Source: Sipunculus nudus (Eukaryota > Annelida > Sipuncula > Golfingiida > Sipunculidae). From it: a DNA stretch of 64,000 bases. Under the pieces are notes generated by a model that saw nothing but the letters and a program-made list of their open reading frames with translations, was not told where the DNA came from and did no database searches. The stretch spans positions 51,755,812 through 51,819,811 of the forward strand of contig CM049314.1 of assembly GCA_026874595.1 (NCBI GenBank), given 5' to 3'. The number at the start of each line of letters is the position of its first letter. Positions within the stretch are counted from its first letter, which is position 1. Position numbers and translations under genes: made by a program. Shown here one piece after another: positions 25,790-36,826 of the stretch.

Positions 25790-25948
25790 GTAGATGCCCA
25801 CAATATTGTTCCTTGCTGGGTTGCCTCAGACAAACTGGAATATGGAGCGCGCACCATCCGTTCTAAAATACACAAGCAACTGCCAAATTTTCTGACTGAG
25901 TTTCCTCCTGTTACAAGACATCCTCACATAGCAACAATAAAGGGAGAG
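25790..25948 (+). CDS. Class II CPD photolyase, internal exon (53 codons)
   Basis: Deoxyribodipyrimidine photolyases use reduced FAD and blue light to split cyclobutane pyrimidine dimers in DNA; animals outside placental mammals carry the class II form. The exon opens after TTTTATTTACCAG and reads [20 protein letters not shown], then [20 protein letters not shown], a segment diagnostic of class II enzymes at the junction between the N-terminal antenna-type domain and the FAD domain. It ends ...IKGE before a consensus GTGAGT donor. Both borders are phase 0. The next exon continues the family alignment directly. No stop or frameshift is present. Upstream exons were not found in this window. Confidence 0.93.
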
Positions 25949-25978
25949 GTGAGTGGCAAAATACATTCTGGTAGAGCA

Positions 25979-26255
25979 AAAAGAAAATCAGAGATGTCAG
26001 TAGGCATTTTGACTGAGTAGAGAAATAATCAGAGGTGTCAGTTTACATTTTGACTGAGTAGAGAAATAATCAGAGGTGTCAGTAGACGTTTTGACTGAGT
26101 AGAGAGAAAATCAGAGGTGTCAGTAGACATTTTGACTGAGTAGAGAGAAAATCAGAGGTGTCAGTAGGCATTTTGACTGAGTAGAGAGAAAATCAGAGGT
26201 GTCAGTAGGCATTTTGACTGAGTAGAGAGAAAATCAGAGGTGTCAGTAGACATTT
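25979..26255. repeat. 41-bp minisatellite (about 6.7 copies) in photolyase intron
   Basis: The unit contains AAATCAGAGGTGTCAGTAG, then CATTTTGACTGAGTAGAGAG. The first copies are more diverged (AGAAATAA variants), the last three nearly identical. It starts 30 bp after the splice donor and is cut in its last copy, inside CATTTT, by the D element at 26256. Confidence 0.9.
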
Positions 26256-26998
26256 TTAGCTCAGCTGACTATAAGTCATTTGAGCTATAGTTGTGGTCCA
26301 TTGTCCGTCGTCTGTCCGTCTGTCTGTCCCTCCATCAGTCTGGATGTCTGTCTGTAAGACTGGCACGTTTCAACACCATTGGACCTACAAATCTGAAATT
26401 CGGCACACAGTTAGATGTCCCAAAAATCTCCTACCATGCCGAAAATTGGGTCAATAGGACTTTGTTCCTTTGAGATATTAAGGAAAAACCTCAATTTTTT
26501 ATTAGAAATCTATTTTCACACTTCAGGACTGCCTAATATCAAAAACACTCATCTGGTTTTCTTCATATTTACCATAAATATTCCTCTATATAGTTCCTAT
26601 GTACATGCCAGAAATTAAGTCAGTATTATTTAATTTAAAAAAGTTATGGGCCCCAACATAATGGATTTTGTAAAAAATCAGGAAAGATATTTGATCGCTT
26701 AACACAAAACATGTAAAAGCTAAGGACTTTTTTCCAGTAATATAACTTTAATTAATCAAAATTAAATTGTATACCCAAAATTAGATCAAAATCTTTTAAA
26801 TTTTTCAAATATTAGCTAAAATTGGTACCTTAAATACTGCCCAACTTTGGCCACGGCACGTTTTTTTTCTGTAAGTACTGTGGATTTAATTTTCACAGCA
26901 TGTGCACATAAGGATTTAATCTATTAAAATCTGAAATATGAAAATAAAAGCTGCAAAATTAGGCTAGTAATTGAATTTATTTTGGAGGCTCTTGTTGT
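26256..26998 (+). mobile_element. Helentron-like D element, 5' part (D4)
   Basis: Begins TTAGCTCAGCTGACTATAAG within the TTTT of the minisatellite unit, with the CCGTC-rich stretch, the CCCAAAATTAGATCAAAATC block and the CACGGCACG block of the family. It breaks off near 26998, where family E sequence starts. The minisatellite does not resume downstream, so the 3' side has been rearranged. Confidence 0.7.
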
Positions 26999-28559
26999 AT
27001 TTTCTTAGATTTTATAGGGAAAAAGCTAAAAAAGCTTTAAAAATCTTCTTCTTCGAAACTGTTCAGCCAAATTGTCCAATATTTCACAGAAATGATCCCT
27101 GGAACAATCTTTCTCAAGTTTGTTCGAATAGTTTAAGTTGGGTGATTTTTGGCCGAGTTACAGGAAGTTTAACTTAGTCATCTGTCCAAAAAAGCATACT
27201 AAAATTACAATCTCAGAAATGGCTGGAGCTATCATCACCAAATGATATGCCAATGTTGTTTACATGAGACATATCTGAAATTTAGGTATTGGTGGCGCCA
27301 CCTGCATCGGCCTTTTTTTGTACGGGGATCATCAGTGCCTGTATCATACTGATGGCTACAAAAAACTTCTTCTCTGAAACCATATGGCCAAATAGTTTAA
27401 TATCGCACAGAAATGATTCTAGGGTAGTGCTTTCTGAAGTTTGTTCAAATGGTCTCAGTTCAGTGACTTTTGGCAGAGTTATGGGAAGCTAAATTTAGTC
27501 ATATGCTGTAACAGCCCATTTTTAGCTCAGTGGCTACAAAGATCTTCTCCTCAAAAACCACTGGGCCAAATTCTTAAATCTCACACATTAATTATCCTTA
27601 GATGTTGATAATTTAAGTTTGTTCAAATGGTTTTGGTTCAGTGATTTTTGGCAGAGTTATGGGAAGCTTAACTTAGCCATTTTTCTGTATTTTCCCATAT
27701 GAGTTATAAACCTGTAAAACGTTTTTTGACTGATGCTATTGAGGCCAGTTTGTTTAATATTTTACAAGAATAATCCCCTGAAAAACTCTTATAATAATTG
27801 TCTTTTATGGTTCCAGAGAATTAATTTTGGCTGAATTATAAAGATTGAATTGAGTCATTTTACCATATATGTTAGCTGTGTGAAGCAGATACATCTAGAC
27901 TGGCACCAGTTTATCAGCATTTATTGTATCCCCAGACAAAGTCAGGGGATACTATGTTTTCATACCGGTCCCGCCGCCGCCGCATATAAATCTTGTTGGA
28001 GCGATAACCCAAAAAATATTTCACGGAACTTTACCAAACCTGGTATATGTATAGATATGGGTGAGAGGACAACGCCTATTTAAAATGAGGTCATGACCTT
28101 TACTAGGAGAGTGTCCTTGACCTTGAATAGGTCCAATTTTGGGGAAAATCACACAAATTCTTTAATATCTCAAGAAATCTTGCATGGATTTATCCCAAAA
28201 TCAAGTTGATGGAAGATCATGGATAGGGTTGTCATGTTCCAGAAACTGGTGGCGCCACCTATTATTCTTTACTTGTTTTTGTGCCGTTTAATACCCCCAA
28301 AATTGCCACCTTACAGTACTGTGAGCATTATAAGTCAAAAACTAATGGACAGATTTCTTTTATATTATGCATATACATAGGTATGGGTTATTGGATGATG
28401 TTTATTTAAATTGGGGTCATGACCTTTCCTATGATAGTGGCCTTGACCTTGAATATTGCCATATATGGTGAAAATCACACACCTCTTATGATATCACCAG
28501 TGTTGATAGCCATATGGATTTCAAACATGACTTATGTATGGCCCACCACTAAAGTAAGA

Positions 28560-30630
28560 ACCCTATAGGTTCTAGGGTCATGAGGTCAAAGGTCAAGGTC
28601 ACTGGACTGGCATTTTAAAAGATACTGTGGATGCATTTTAAGCCAAACTTTCATCTTAGGTCTTCCATCTTGAATATATAGCTCACTTGCCTGTAGTGGA
28701 TGATCCATATAAATTTTGGGGTTACAAGGTCGAAGGTCAAGGCGACAGGAGCTATCTGTCCAAAAATTAGTTTCTTGATGATAATTCCTGCTTTTATTGA
28801 TGTATTGATTTCAAACTTGACTTATATATGTCCCATTGAAAAAGCAAGACTCCAATTGATTTTGGGGTCATGAGGTCAAAGGTCAAGGTCACAGGACACA
28901 TCTTTAAAAAGATTGTGGATGCATTTTCAGCCAAACATTTCATCTCAGATCTTTCATCTTGCACATGTAAGTCATCTGCCAATAGAGGAAGACCCCTATC
29001 AGTTTTGAGGTCACAAAGTCAAAGGTGAAGGTCACAGGAGCCATCTGTCCAAAAATTAGTTTCTGGATGATAATTCCTGCTTTTATTGATGTATGGATTT
29101 CAAACTTGACTTGTATATGTCCCATTGGAAAAGCAAGACCCAAATTGATTTTGAGGTTATGAGGTCAAAGGTCAAGGTCACAGGACACACCTTTAAAAAG
29201 ATGTGGATGCATTTTCAGCCAAATATTTCATCTCAGATCTTTCATCTTGCACATATAGTTCACCTGCCAAGAGAGGAAGAACCCTATCAATTTTGAGGTC
29301 ACAAGATCAAAGGTAAAGGTCACAGGAGCCATCTGTCCAAAAATTAGTTTCTGGATGATAATTCCTGCTTTTATTGATGTATGGATTTCAAACTTGACTT
29401 GTATATGTCCCATTGGATAAGCAAGACCCAAATTGATTTTGAGGTTATGAGGTCAAAGGTCAAGGTCACAGGACACACCTTTAAAAAGATGTGGATGCAT
29501 TTTCAGCCAAACATTTCATCTCAGATCTTTCATCTTGCACATATAGTTCACCTGCCAAGAGAGGAAGAACCCTATCAATTTTGAGGTCACAATGTCAAAG
29601 GTGAAGGTCACAGGAGCCATCTGTCCAAAAATTAGTTTCTGGATGATAATTCCTTCTTTTATTGATGTATGGATTTCAAACTCAACTTGTATTTGACCCT
29701 TTGGAAAAGCAAGACCTGAATTGATTTTGGGGTCATGAGGTCAAAGGTCAAGGTCACAGGAAACCTTTTTAAAAAGATTGTGGATGCATTTTCAGCCAAA
29801 CAATTCATCTCAGATCTTTCATCTTGCACATATAGTTCACCTGCCAAGAGTAGAAGACCCCTATCAATTGTGAGGTCACAAGGTCAGAGGTGAAGGTCAC
29901 AGGAGCCATCAGTCCAAAATTTAGTTTCTGGATGATAATTCCTGCTTTTACTGATGTATAGATTTCAAACTTGACTTGTATATGTCCCATTGGAAAAGCA
30001 AGACCCAAATTGATTTTGAGGTTATGAGGTCAAAGGTCAAGGTCACAGGACACACCTTTAAAAAGATGTGGATGCATTTTCATCCAAACATTTCATCTCA
30101 GATCTTTCATCTTGCACATATAGTTCACCTGCCAAGAGTGGAAGACCCCTATCAATTGTGAAGTCCTAAGGTCAAAGGTCAAGGTCACAGGAGCCATCTG
30201 TCCAAAAATTAGTTTCTGGATGATAATTCCTGCTTTTATTGATGTATGGATTTCAAACTTGACTTGTATATGTCCCATTGGAAAAGCAAGACCCAAATTG
30301 ATTTTGGGGTGATGAGGTCAAAGGTCAAGGTCACAGTACACATCTTTAAAAAGATGTGGATGCATTTTCATCCAAACATTTCATCTCAGATCTTTCATCT
30401 TGCACATATAGTTCTCCTGCCAAGAGAGGAAGAACACTATCAATTTTGAGGTCACAAGGTCAATGATGAAGGTCACAGGAGCCATCTGTCCAAAAATTAG
30501 TTTCTGGGTGATAATTCCTGCTTTATTGATGTATAGATTTCAAACTTAACTTGCATATGTCCCATTGGAAAAGCAAGACCAGATTTGATTTTGGGGTCAT
30601 GAGGTCACAGGTCAAGGTCACAGGACACAT
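28560..30630. repeat. Tandem array of ~288-bp units inside B1 (about 7 units)
   Basis: Identical blocks recur every 288 bp (for example 29093/29381 and 30008/30296). Each unit carries a GAGGTCAAAGGTCAAGGTCA block, a TTTCATCTTGCACATATAG block, a weaker AAGGTGAAGGTCACAGG block and ATTAGTTTCTGGATGATAAT. Confidence 0.85.
28569..30625 (+). promoter_or_regulatory. Cluster of nuclear-receptor-type direct repeats
   Basis: AGGTCAAAGGTCAAGGTCA occurs at about 28569, 28871, 29162, 29450, 29737, 30028, 30171 and 30314, with weaker versions between. It contains a perfect DR1 (two AGGTCA spaced by one base, the element used by HNF4/RXR-type receptors) overlapping TCAAGGTCA, the extended half-site of ERR/FTZ-F1-type receptors. 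The motif match is directly visible. That any receptor binds here, or that it affects the photolyase gene in whose intron it lies, is inference. Confidence 0.45.
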
Positions 30631-32147
30631 CTTTAAAAAGATCAAGGTCACAGGACCAACATCTTTAACAAGATTGTGGATTGTTAGATGGAAGAAACAA
30701 TGAATATGCCAAGTGTCAGTATATGCTGCTAAAAATGGGGGTCTATTTATAAAGGGGGTGGGGGCCTACTATGTCTGGGGATACTCTGGCACCTGCGGTG
30801 CCAAGAAATGTCTAGTTACATCATGCCTCCAGACATTTAGATTTCAGGTTATCTATGGTTAATATTGAAAAGAATGTTTTTTAAAAGCTTTTAAAAAATG
30901 TAGATTTATGATTTTTAGATATTCCTCATGCCAGGCAATGTTTACAATCACAGGTATACAGCTGTCTATGGGTATATAAAGACGGCTGTACATGGATTAT
31001 AAATAATTGGTATCCATAGTCAAATTAATTCAAGATTTTGCCATCAGTGAGATGTATCTGTATTACAATTTTGCATTCAATATGCATCTGTATTAAATTT
31101 TAGTGAACCTGTATGTATGTGTTAACAGATATACCAACAGGCCAAGATTGAATCCGTATCTTTAAATAGGTTGAGAAACTGCCAACTCTTTGAGATTTGG
31201 CAACAGATCAAGAGTTCATTCAGTGCAGCCAGATATAGGTCAAGAGTTCATTCAGTGCAGCCAAGTACAAGGCATGTGATCACCTCATGGGTGACATGTG
31301 AACACCTCATGGGCACCATGTGATCACTTCATGGGTGTCAAGCCCCTCAGGGCAGGGCCCCTGCATGAGCTTATGCAATGGTGTGGCTACTATTTCAGAT
31401 TTGGCAACAGGCTAGAGGTCAGTCTGGATCTATTTATAGCTTTGGCAGACTGCCAACTGTATCAGATTAGGCAACAGGTCAAGAGTTCACTCAGTGCAGC
31501 CAGGTATGGGTCAGGAGTTTACTCAGTGCAGTAGCTGCATTCTATTTATAGCTTTGACAGACTGCCAACTGTGTCAGATTATGCAACAGGTCAAGAGTTC
31601 ACTCAGTGCAGCCAGGTACAGGTCCAAAGTTCACTCAGTCTAGCCAGGTGCAGGTCATGAGTTCATTCAGTGCAGTAGTCTGAGCAAGCAAAATGTCACA
31701 GTTCACTCAGGGCAACTGCCTTTCTCACCTAAGCCTGGTCAGCCCCATGCATCAGACTCAAGGTAAGTTTGATGTATTGGCCTTATATAATGACCTGTCT
31801 ATGTGTCTTTGATGGCTTTCTCGCTCACAAGACAGGTGTCGCTACCTACAATGACTTTTGCACACGTTTTTCTCAGGAGGGGTTTGATATATTAGTCTGA
31901 AATTGGGCATATGTATATATCTCTGATAGCTTTGGTGTATACAAGACTGGTGGTGCCAGCTACAATCATTTTTGTGTTGTGTGCACCCATGCCAGAATTT
32001 CAGCAGTGATCTTTGTGTAATTGTTTCATATTCAAAATAGTTAGTACTTGCATTGTTCATATACATGAAAACTAATGGTCCAGCATTGAAGCATTATACC
32101 TTGTGTATTTCCCAATGCACAGGTTCGCATTAGGCCTGTAGGCCTTG

Positions 32148-32451
32148 TTATGTATGTTATAAAGCTATCCAAGGGCTACATTTGTGCAAAAAATTTTTCT
32201 GGATCTGTCAAACGGTTCCCGAGATATGGGGGTTAATGTGTCATAACAGACGCACAGATGGACGCAGAACGCAGAGGAAAGGTCAGAGGTCAAAACAAAA
32301 TTTGGGAGCAGCAGTTGACATGTGACCCGAACATAATCCCGGGTTTCGTAAAATTCCACCCAATGGTTACGTAGGAGTTCTCTGGACACCTACGCGGCAG
32401 CGGCGTCCGGCTGAAAACATAGTATCCGCAAAACTCTGTTTTGGCGGATAC
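32148..32451 (-). mobile_element. Helentron-like element A3, 5' fragment in reverse orientation
   Basis: On the minus strand it begins GTATCCGCCAAAACAGAG with the GTTTTGCGGATAC hairpin partner and runs through the 5' part of family A to ACATTTGTGCAAA and TAACATAC before stopping against the E2 3' end. It is the only element end in the window found on the minus strand. Confidence 0.7.
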
Positions 32452-35300
32452 AATTATAGCTGAGATTGTAATTAGTGGTGGGCCGATTATCGAGTTTTAT
32501 CGAAAGTCAGTCGGTTTGCTGCCACTTTCAATCGCTCGATTACAAATGGCAACTATTGATTACATCATAATCATGATAATGAGTCTTTGTTCCCAAATAA
32601 CTTCTGTATAAAACGGAGTTTACCACGGTAGATGCGAGAACGGAGGACGTAATAAACCCTCTGTGAACTGGCAGGCAGCTGCAGAATTAGCGGGAAGTTT
32701 TGTAACGAGATTTACATTGCACAATAATGGCTGTTTGGCGTTAAAATGCTCCATAAATTATCGGGGTCGTCTGTCGGTCCGTCCGTCCGTCCTTCCACAA
32801 ACTCTTTTCCAGATGATAACTCCATAAGGATTGACGGATTCAGTTCAAACCTGAAATATGTATTAACCATCAATTATGGAAGATCCCTATCGTTTTTGGG
32901 GTCCGGAGGTCAAAGGTCAAAAAAGTTATTCACAGTTTGATGTTAAATTTTAGGTCCCTCTTTCAGCAGGGCAGAAATCATAATTGTAACCATAATTGTT
33001 TGTTACACCTAACAGTAGGACAGGTCCTCATGTCAACAGCAATGAGGCATGATATATGGTCATAGTCAGCCATTTTTCTGTAAATTATTTGGAAAAAACC
33101 ATTACTGAACACCTAGTAAAGTTGCACTCTCTTAGCAAACATGCATGCAAAAGGACACACATTGTTAACACAATAACTCGTAAAAAGTATTTCATATAAG
33201 GTCCCCAGACTCACAGCAGTGATGGACCTTTTGATGAACTACATCATGTTTGAAGATGGGTGACCTTGATGGATTTTCAAGGTCACAGAGGTGATAATGC
33301 TAAAATGATGTTAACCAAATAGCTCGCAAACAATTTGACTAACACTCACTGAACTTGCACCAGTAATGTTTGTTATGAAGGGCTAGTCAAGTTCGAAGAT
33401 GGATGACCTTGACAGAGGCGATAATTCTCAAATGATGTTAATGCAATAACCCGCAAAGAATTTGATGAACTATCATGACACATATAGCTCTTCCCTAACA
33501 TATGGTGGATAGGATTCAAACATAAGATGTATCACCCATGGCCTAAGGGAGAAGCTTATTGATATTTTGATCAGAAGAAGAAAAAAAAAAGTAATACACA
33601 GTTTGGTGTTTAGTTGCTGCTTTCTCCTTCAGCAGGCCAGAAATGGATGAATCTTTTTCGAGTCACTCATGTATAGCGGCATTACATTTTCACAGCATAT
33701 TTTGTACAGACAATTTGAAGATTCCCCAGAAAAGGATACGCTGGCCCAACACACCACAGTGGCTCTCATTTAGACCATGTTTGGACAAATCTGTCTTCAC
33801 TTCCAACATCTCAAGTAATTTGGACCTATTATAGTGACCATCAACAAATTTACAATGATATTCATATGTAGCCATTCTATACATCACAGCGCATATGTAG
33901 ACCCAAGCCCAAGAACAGCTGAATCTCAGTTCAAGAGAATGACCATTTTATCCAGCCACACACCCATGCATTCAGTCAAACAGACATAGAAAACAAGGTC
34001 TGCCATTTATGTCATTTATTAAAATGACTCAATAATTCAGCTGGCAGTGCCCAAATTAAAGCAAGCATACAAAAACAATTTGACAAAGGGTGGAGGATGG
34101 GGAGGTGGTGGAAAAAGTAAAAATTCTTGCGACGTGCTGTTCAGTGGCATGGCACAAGAGAAAAGACCGAGTATCCCAAGAGTAACCCCCGACTACGAAT
34201 TCTGCGCATGCGCAGTGGAGAACTAACAATGTGTGAAAAATTGATAACCAATCAGATTCTGTTTTCTCTCCACCTTCTGTATGTGATAGATCACTAAATA
34301 TGCAAGTTATACATGAGAAACCTTGAATGCATGTGTGGTGCTAAATAAATACTTTAATGGTCCTTCGACCCTGAAAGATCATTTATCACTACTAACCAAC
34401 AGCTGACTCTCTCTAATACTACAAGGTTCATGTACAGACTCTAGCCTTGCATATAATAAGGCCAATTCAACATACAAATACTGGAAAAATATTTGACACA
34501 GCCCAGCCAAGACTTCAACCAAGAATAATTTGCACAGATAATACAGAAATACAGAAACTAAAAATGCATGCAGTTCTTTTATATCATTATTTTGATAGCT
34601 TTGAACATTTTCACTTTACCATATCTTTTCTTCCAGTCTATACATGTCAGCTGTTCTTTACAGGTTCTTTTATTTTCAAATATCACTCTTTCAGCCCATG
34701 CTACCAAAGTACACCAAATTCACAGTACTTCAATTTATAATGACTGCATCTTTTGCTGGGCCCTTACTGACCTGTCAGTTTTCTAGTTTTCTTTTAAATT
34801 CAGTTTAAACATTTGAGATATAAAAATAATTAAATATATGTGTATGACCCAATATGAGCTACACTCTGGATATATAATGATTGCAACTTATAATTCTAAT
34901 ATTTTAACTTATATTTTAATTTTATTATTACAAATTTATAAAACTTGTAAATAAAAAAATGAATGAGATAAAACTATAAAAAGTGGATATGCTAAAAAAT
35001 AGGCTTATATATAAACTTAAATGCGTTATTCCCTTGAAAGTGAAATAAAGGTATTAGTCCATTCTGTCCACTTGCCTGTCCATCTGTAAATTTTTCATAT
35101 GCATCACAGTATCTCAAAACTTTTACTGTTTTTCTTCATGACAGTCTTGTCAGAGTATCAGTTTGCAAACATATATTTAGAACTATACTATAACCAAGTA
35201 GGAGGGCCCCTTTCCTCTTAGCTTCTCATAAGCTTTTATAAATGAAGAACATTACAATAAAATATTTTGCATGTTTTGCATTTGCAAAAATTTCAAACTT
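32452..35300. other. Intron; unassigned sequence with another GTCC-bearing repeat
   Basis: No exon recognised. At about 32740-33620 lies sequence resembling the same class of element (GTCGGTCCGTCCGTCCGTCC near 32771, AGGTCAAAGGTCAA at 32907, and two diverged ~150-bp units containing GGTGACCTTGA/GGATGACCTTGA and AATGATGTTAA). No termini were found. A perfect palindrome TGCGCATGCGCA lies at 34203-34214. The rest is AT-rich. Confidence 0.5.
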
Positions 35301-35331
35301 CAGCTGAGCGCCATGACCCATGGGTCCCTTG
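35301..35331 (+). mobile_element. D-like 3' terminus
   Basis: CAGCTGAGCGCCATGACCCA then TGGGTCCCTTG and TTT: an intact family D 3' end with its hairpin. No matching 5' end was located between 26998 and here, so the body is unclear. It may be the lost 3' end of D4. Confidence 0.65.
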
Positions 35332-35765
35332 TTTAATCAGCTTCATTTTTTATCAAGTTGTAAAGTTTTGTCAATCTTAATATTTTAAATTTTAAAGTTT
35401 GACTGATTCTGCTTATAAATTACAAATTTATATAATGAATAAATTTATTATTACATGATACCATTACAGATTGCAACAAAATCTTTAAAAAATAATAAAG
35501 GAAAAAATAACTTCCTCTCACAGACCTACCAAACTCAACTTTTTTAGGTATGCCCCTAGAACAAAGGCTTATATCTTTGTAATTTTAAGAATAAATATAT
35601 ATATAGTTGTATAAAGAAAGGGTCAGACAGCCTGGTCAGGGATTTTGTAGGGATTGTAAACAACCCTTGTCAATTCAAAAGTGAAGCACTGTATATTGCT
35701 TTTATATAAACAATCAGAATTTCTCAGTTCTGACTTAGATCAAAGTGTCTCTAGTTGTGTTTGTT

Positions 35766-35797
35766 AGCCGAGTACCAAGACCCATGGGATACTTGTA
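35766..35797 (+). mobile_element. Degenerate D-like 3' terminus near photolyase exon
   Basis: AGCCGAGTACCAAGACCCAT then GGGATACTTGTAG and TT, a diverged version of the family D 3' end. It lies 89 bp upstream of the exon at 35886. Confidence 0.4.
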
Positions 35798-35885
35798 GTT
35801 ATATCAGGGAAGGAAAAAAAAACTTGGTGAAATTCTCAGGGACCTGTTCTATGTCAGAAATGTTTGAGTACGGAATCTGTTTCAG

Positions 35886-36084
35886 CCCACAGATTGGGAG
35901 GCAGCTGACAAAAGTCTTGAAGTAGACCGTAGCATTAGAGAGGTTGAGTGGGCCACGCCTGGTACAAACGGAGGACTAAACAATCTGGAGGGCTTCCTGA
36001 AGCACAGGCTCAAGTACTTCGGTACAGACAGAAACAACCCTAACAAACCTGCACTTAGCAACATGTCCCCATGGTTTCATTTTG
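35886..36084 (+). CDS. Class II CPD photolyase, internal exon (66 codons + 1 nt)
   Basis: Continues the photolyase reading frame from the 25790-25948 exon (phase 0 in, phase 1 out). The acceptor is TCTGTTTCAG; an alternative AG seven bases downstream would break the phase. It reads PTDWEAADKSLEVDRSIREV, then EWATPGTNGGL, an FLKHRLKYFGTDRNNPNKPA stretch and ALSNMSPWFHF, then donor G/GTGAGT. The LSxxSPWxHFG motif near the end lies in the FAD-binding domain of photolyases. No stop or frameshift is present. The preceding intron is 9,937 bp and the next is 19,330 bp. Confidence 0.94.
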
Positions 36085-36172
36085 GTGAGTATTGTTACGT
36101 TCGTGCTTTGGTCGGTTGCAATCTTGCGTCAGGCACTCAGTAACAATCAATCAGGGATTAGGTTAGAGGTTT

Positions 36173-36358
36173 TTAGCTCAGCTGACTGCAAGTCATCTGA
36201 GCTTTAGCAATCACTCTTTGTCCGTCGTCTGTGCTTCTGTCGATCCGTTAACCAGGCACAAATCATAACCACTGGACATGGAATCTTCTAACTTGTCATT
36301 TAGAGATGTCCATGAAAGATCTCCTTGGAAACCTAAATTAGGTCTCTGTTACCCATAC
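36173..36358 (+). mobile_element. D2-subfamily 5' fragment
   Basis: TTAGCTCAGCTGACTGCAAG followed by CAATCACTCTTTGTCCGTCG and the CACTGGACATGGAATCTTC block, as in D7 at 47964. It stops after GGTCTCTGTTACCCATAC, where C3 begins. Confidence 0.65.
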
Positions 36359-36359
36359 T

Positions 36360-36826
36360 TTTATGCCTCCGCCACAAAATGGCCGGGGCATATAGTTTTA
36401 ACCATGTCCGTCATTCCGTCCTTCCATCCTTCCGTCATTCTGAAATCAAACAGTTGTCCAGATTTTTTTGGCAATGCCTGCAGATATTGGCCTGATTTTT
36501 GGTGTGGGGGCAGATAATGACCAGTTACAGATCAAGTTCGCGTTTTGTCCCGGTTGACCTACTTTTGACCATTTTACGGCTCCTAAACTTAGAAAATTTC
36601 ATAAAAAATGTAAATTTTCATGACAAATACACATGTACGGCCTTTTTTTTTTGCAATGCCTGCAGAGACTGGCCTGATTTTTTATGTGCGGGCAGATAAT
36701 GACTAGTTACAGATTGATTTGCCGTTTGGTCGCAGTTGACCTACTTTTGATTGTTTTACGGCTCCTAAACATTGAAAATTTCATGAAAAATAGAAATTTT
36801 CATGACAAATGTACATGTACAGCCTG
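36360..36826 (+). mobile_element. Family C 5' fragment (C3)
   Basis: TATGCCTCCGCCACAAAATGG then CCGGGGCATATAG, followed by about two 180-bp C units. It is interrupted by a D 5' end at 36827 and its 3' terminus is not seen downstream, so it is truncated. Confidence 0.65.

Larger units (their letters stand above)
27926..30815 (+). mobile_element. Helentron-like element B1, complete, 2.89 kb, nested in E2
   Basis: The 5' end GTATCCCCAGAC pairs with GGGGATAC 20 bp inside. Near the 3' end GTCTGGGGATAC is its exact inverse, followed by the hairpin GGCACC-TGC-GGTGCC and AAGAAATGTCTAG before TT. The uninterrupted E1 copy at 11460 gives the empty site: CATCTATTACATC versus CATTTATT-element-TTACATC. 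The interior is a tandem array. Related but shorter is B2 (ending 39475). No coding capacity. Confidence 0.8.
26999..32147 (+). mobile_element. Helentron-like element E2, 5' truncated, hosting B1
   Basis: Matches E1 from TTTTCTTAGATTTTATAGGG onward, including the TGGTGGCGCCACCTGCATCGG palindrome at about 27290, and extends to the 3' terminus CACAGGTTCGCATTAGGCC, TGTAGGCCTTG and TT at 32120-32147. The GCGAACCTGTG 5' terminus is missing at the D4 junction. B1 interrupts it at 27926-30815. A tandem of GTTCACTCAGTGCAGCCAGG-type units lies at about 31205-31690 (also in E1 at 11940-12230). Confidence 0.65.

Noticed and set aside
25979-26255. Regular repeats suggestive of a CRISPR array
   Set aside because: Units are directly tandem with no unique spacers, and the genome is eukaryotic. 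This is a minisatellite.
28794-30449. Repeated ORFs on both strands in the B1 array (MGLAFPMGHIQ..., MDFKLDLYMSHW...)
   Set aside because: They follow the 288-bp period on both strands at once and lack any family resemblance; 288 is divisible by three, which keeps frames open by chance.
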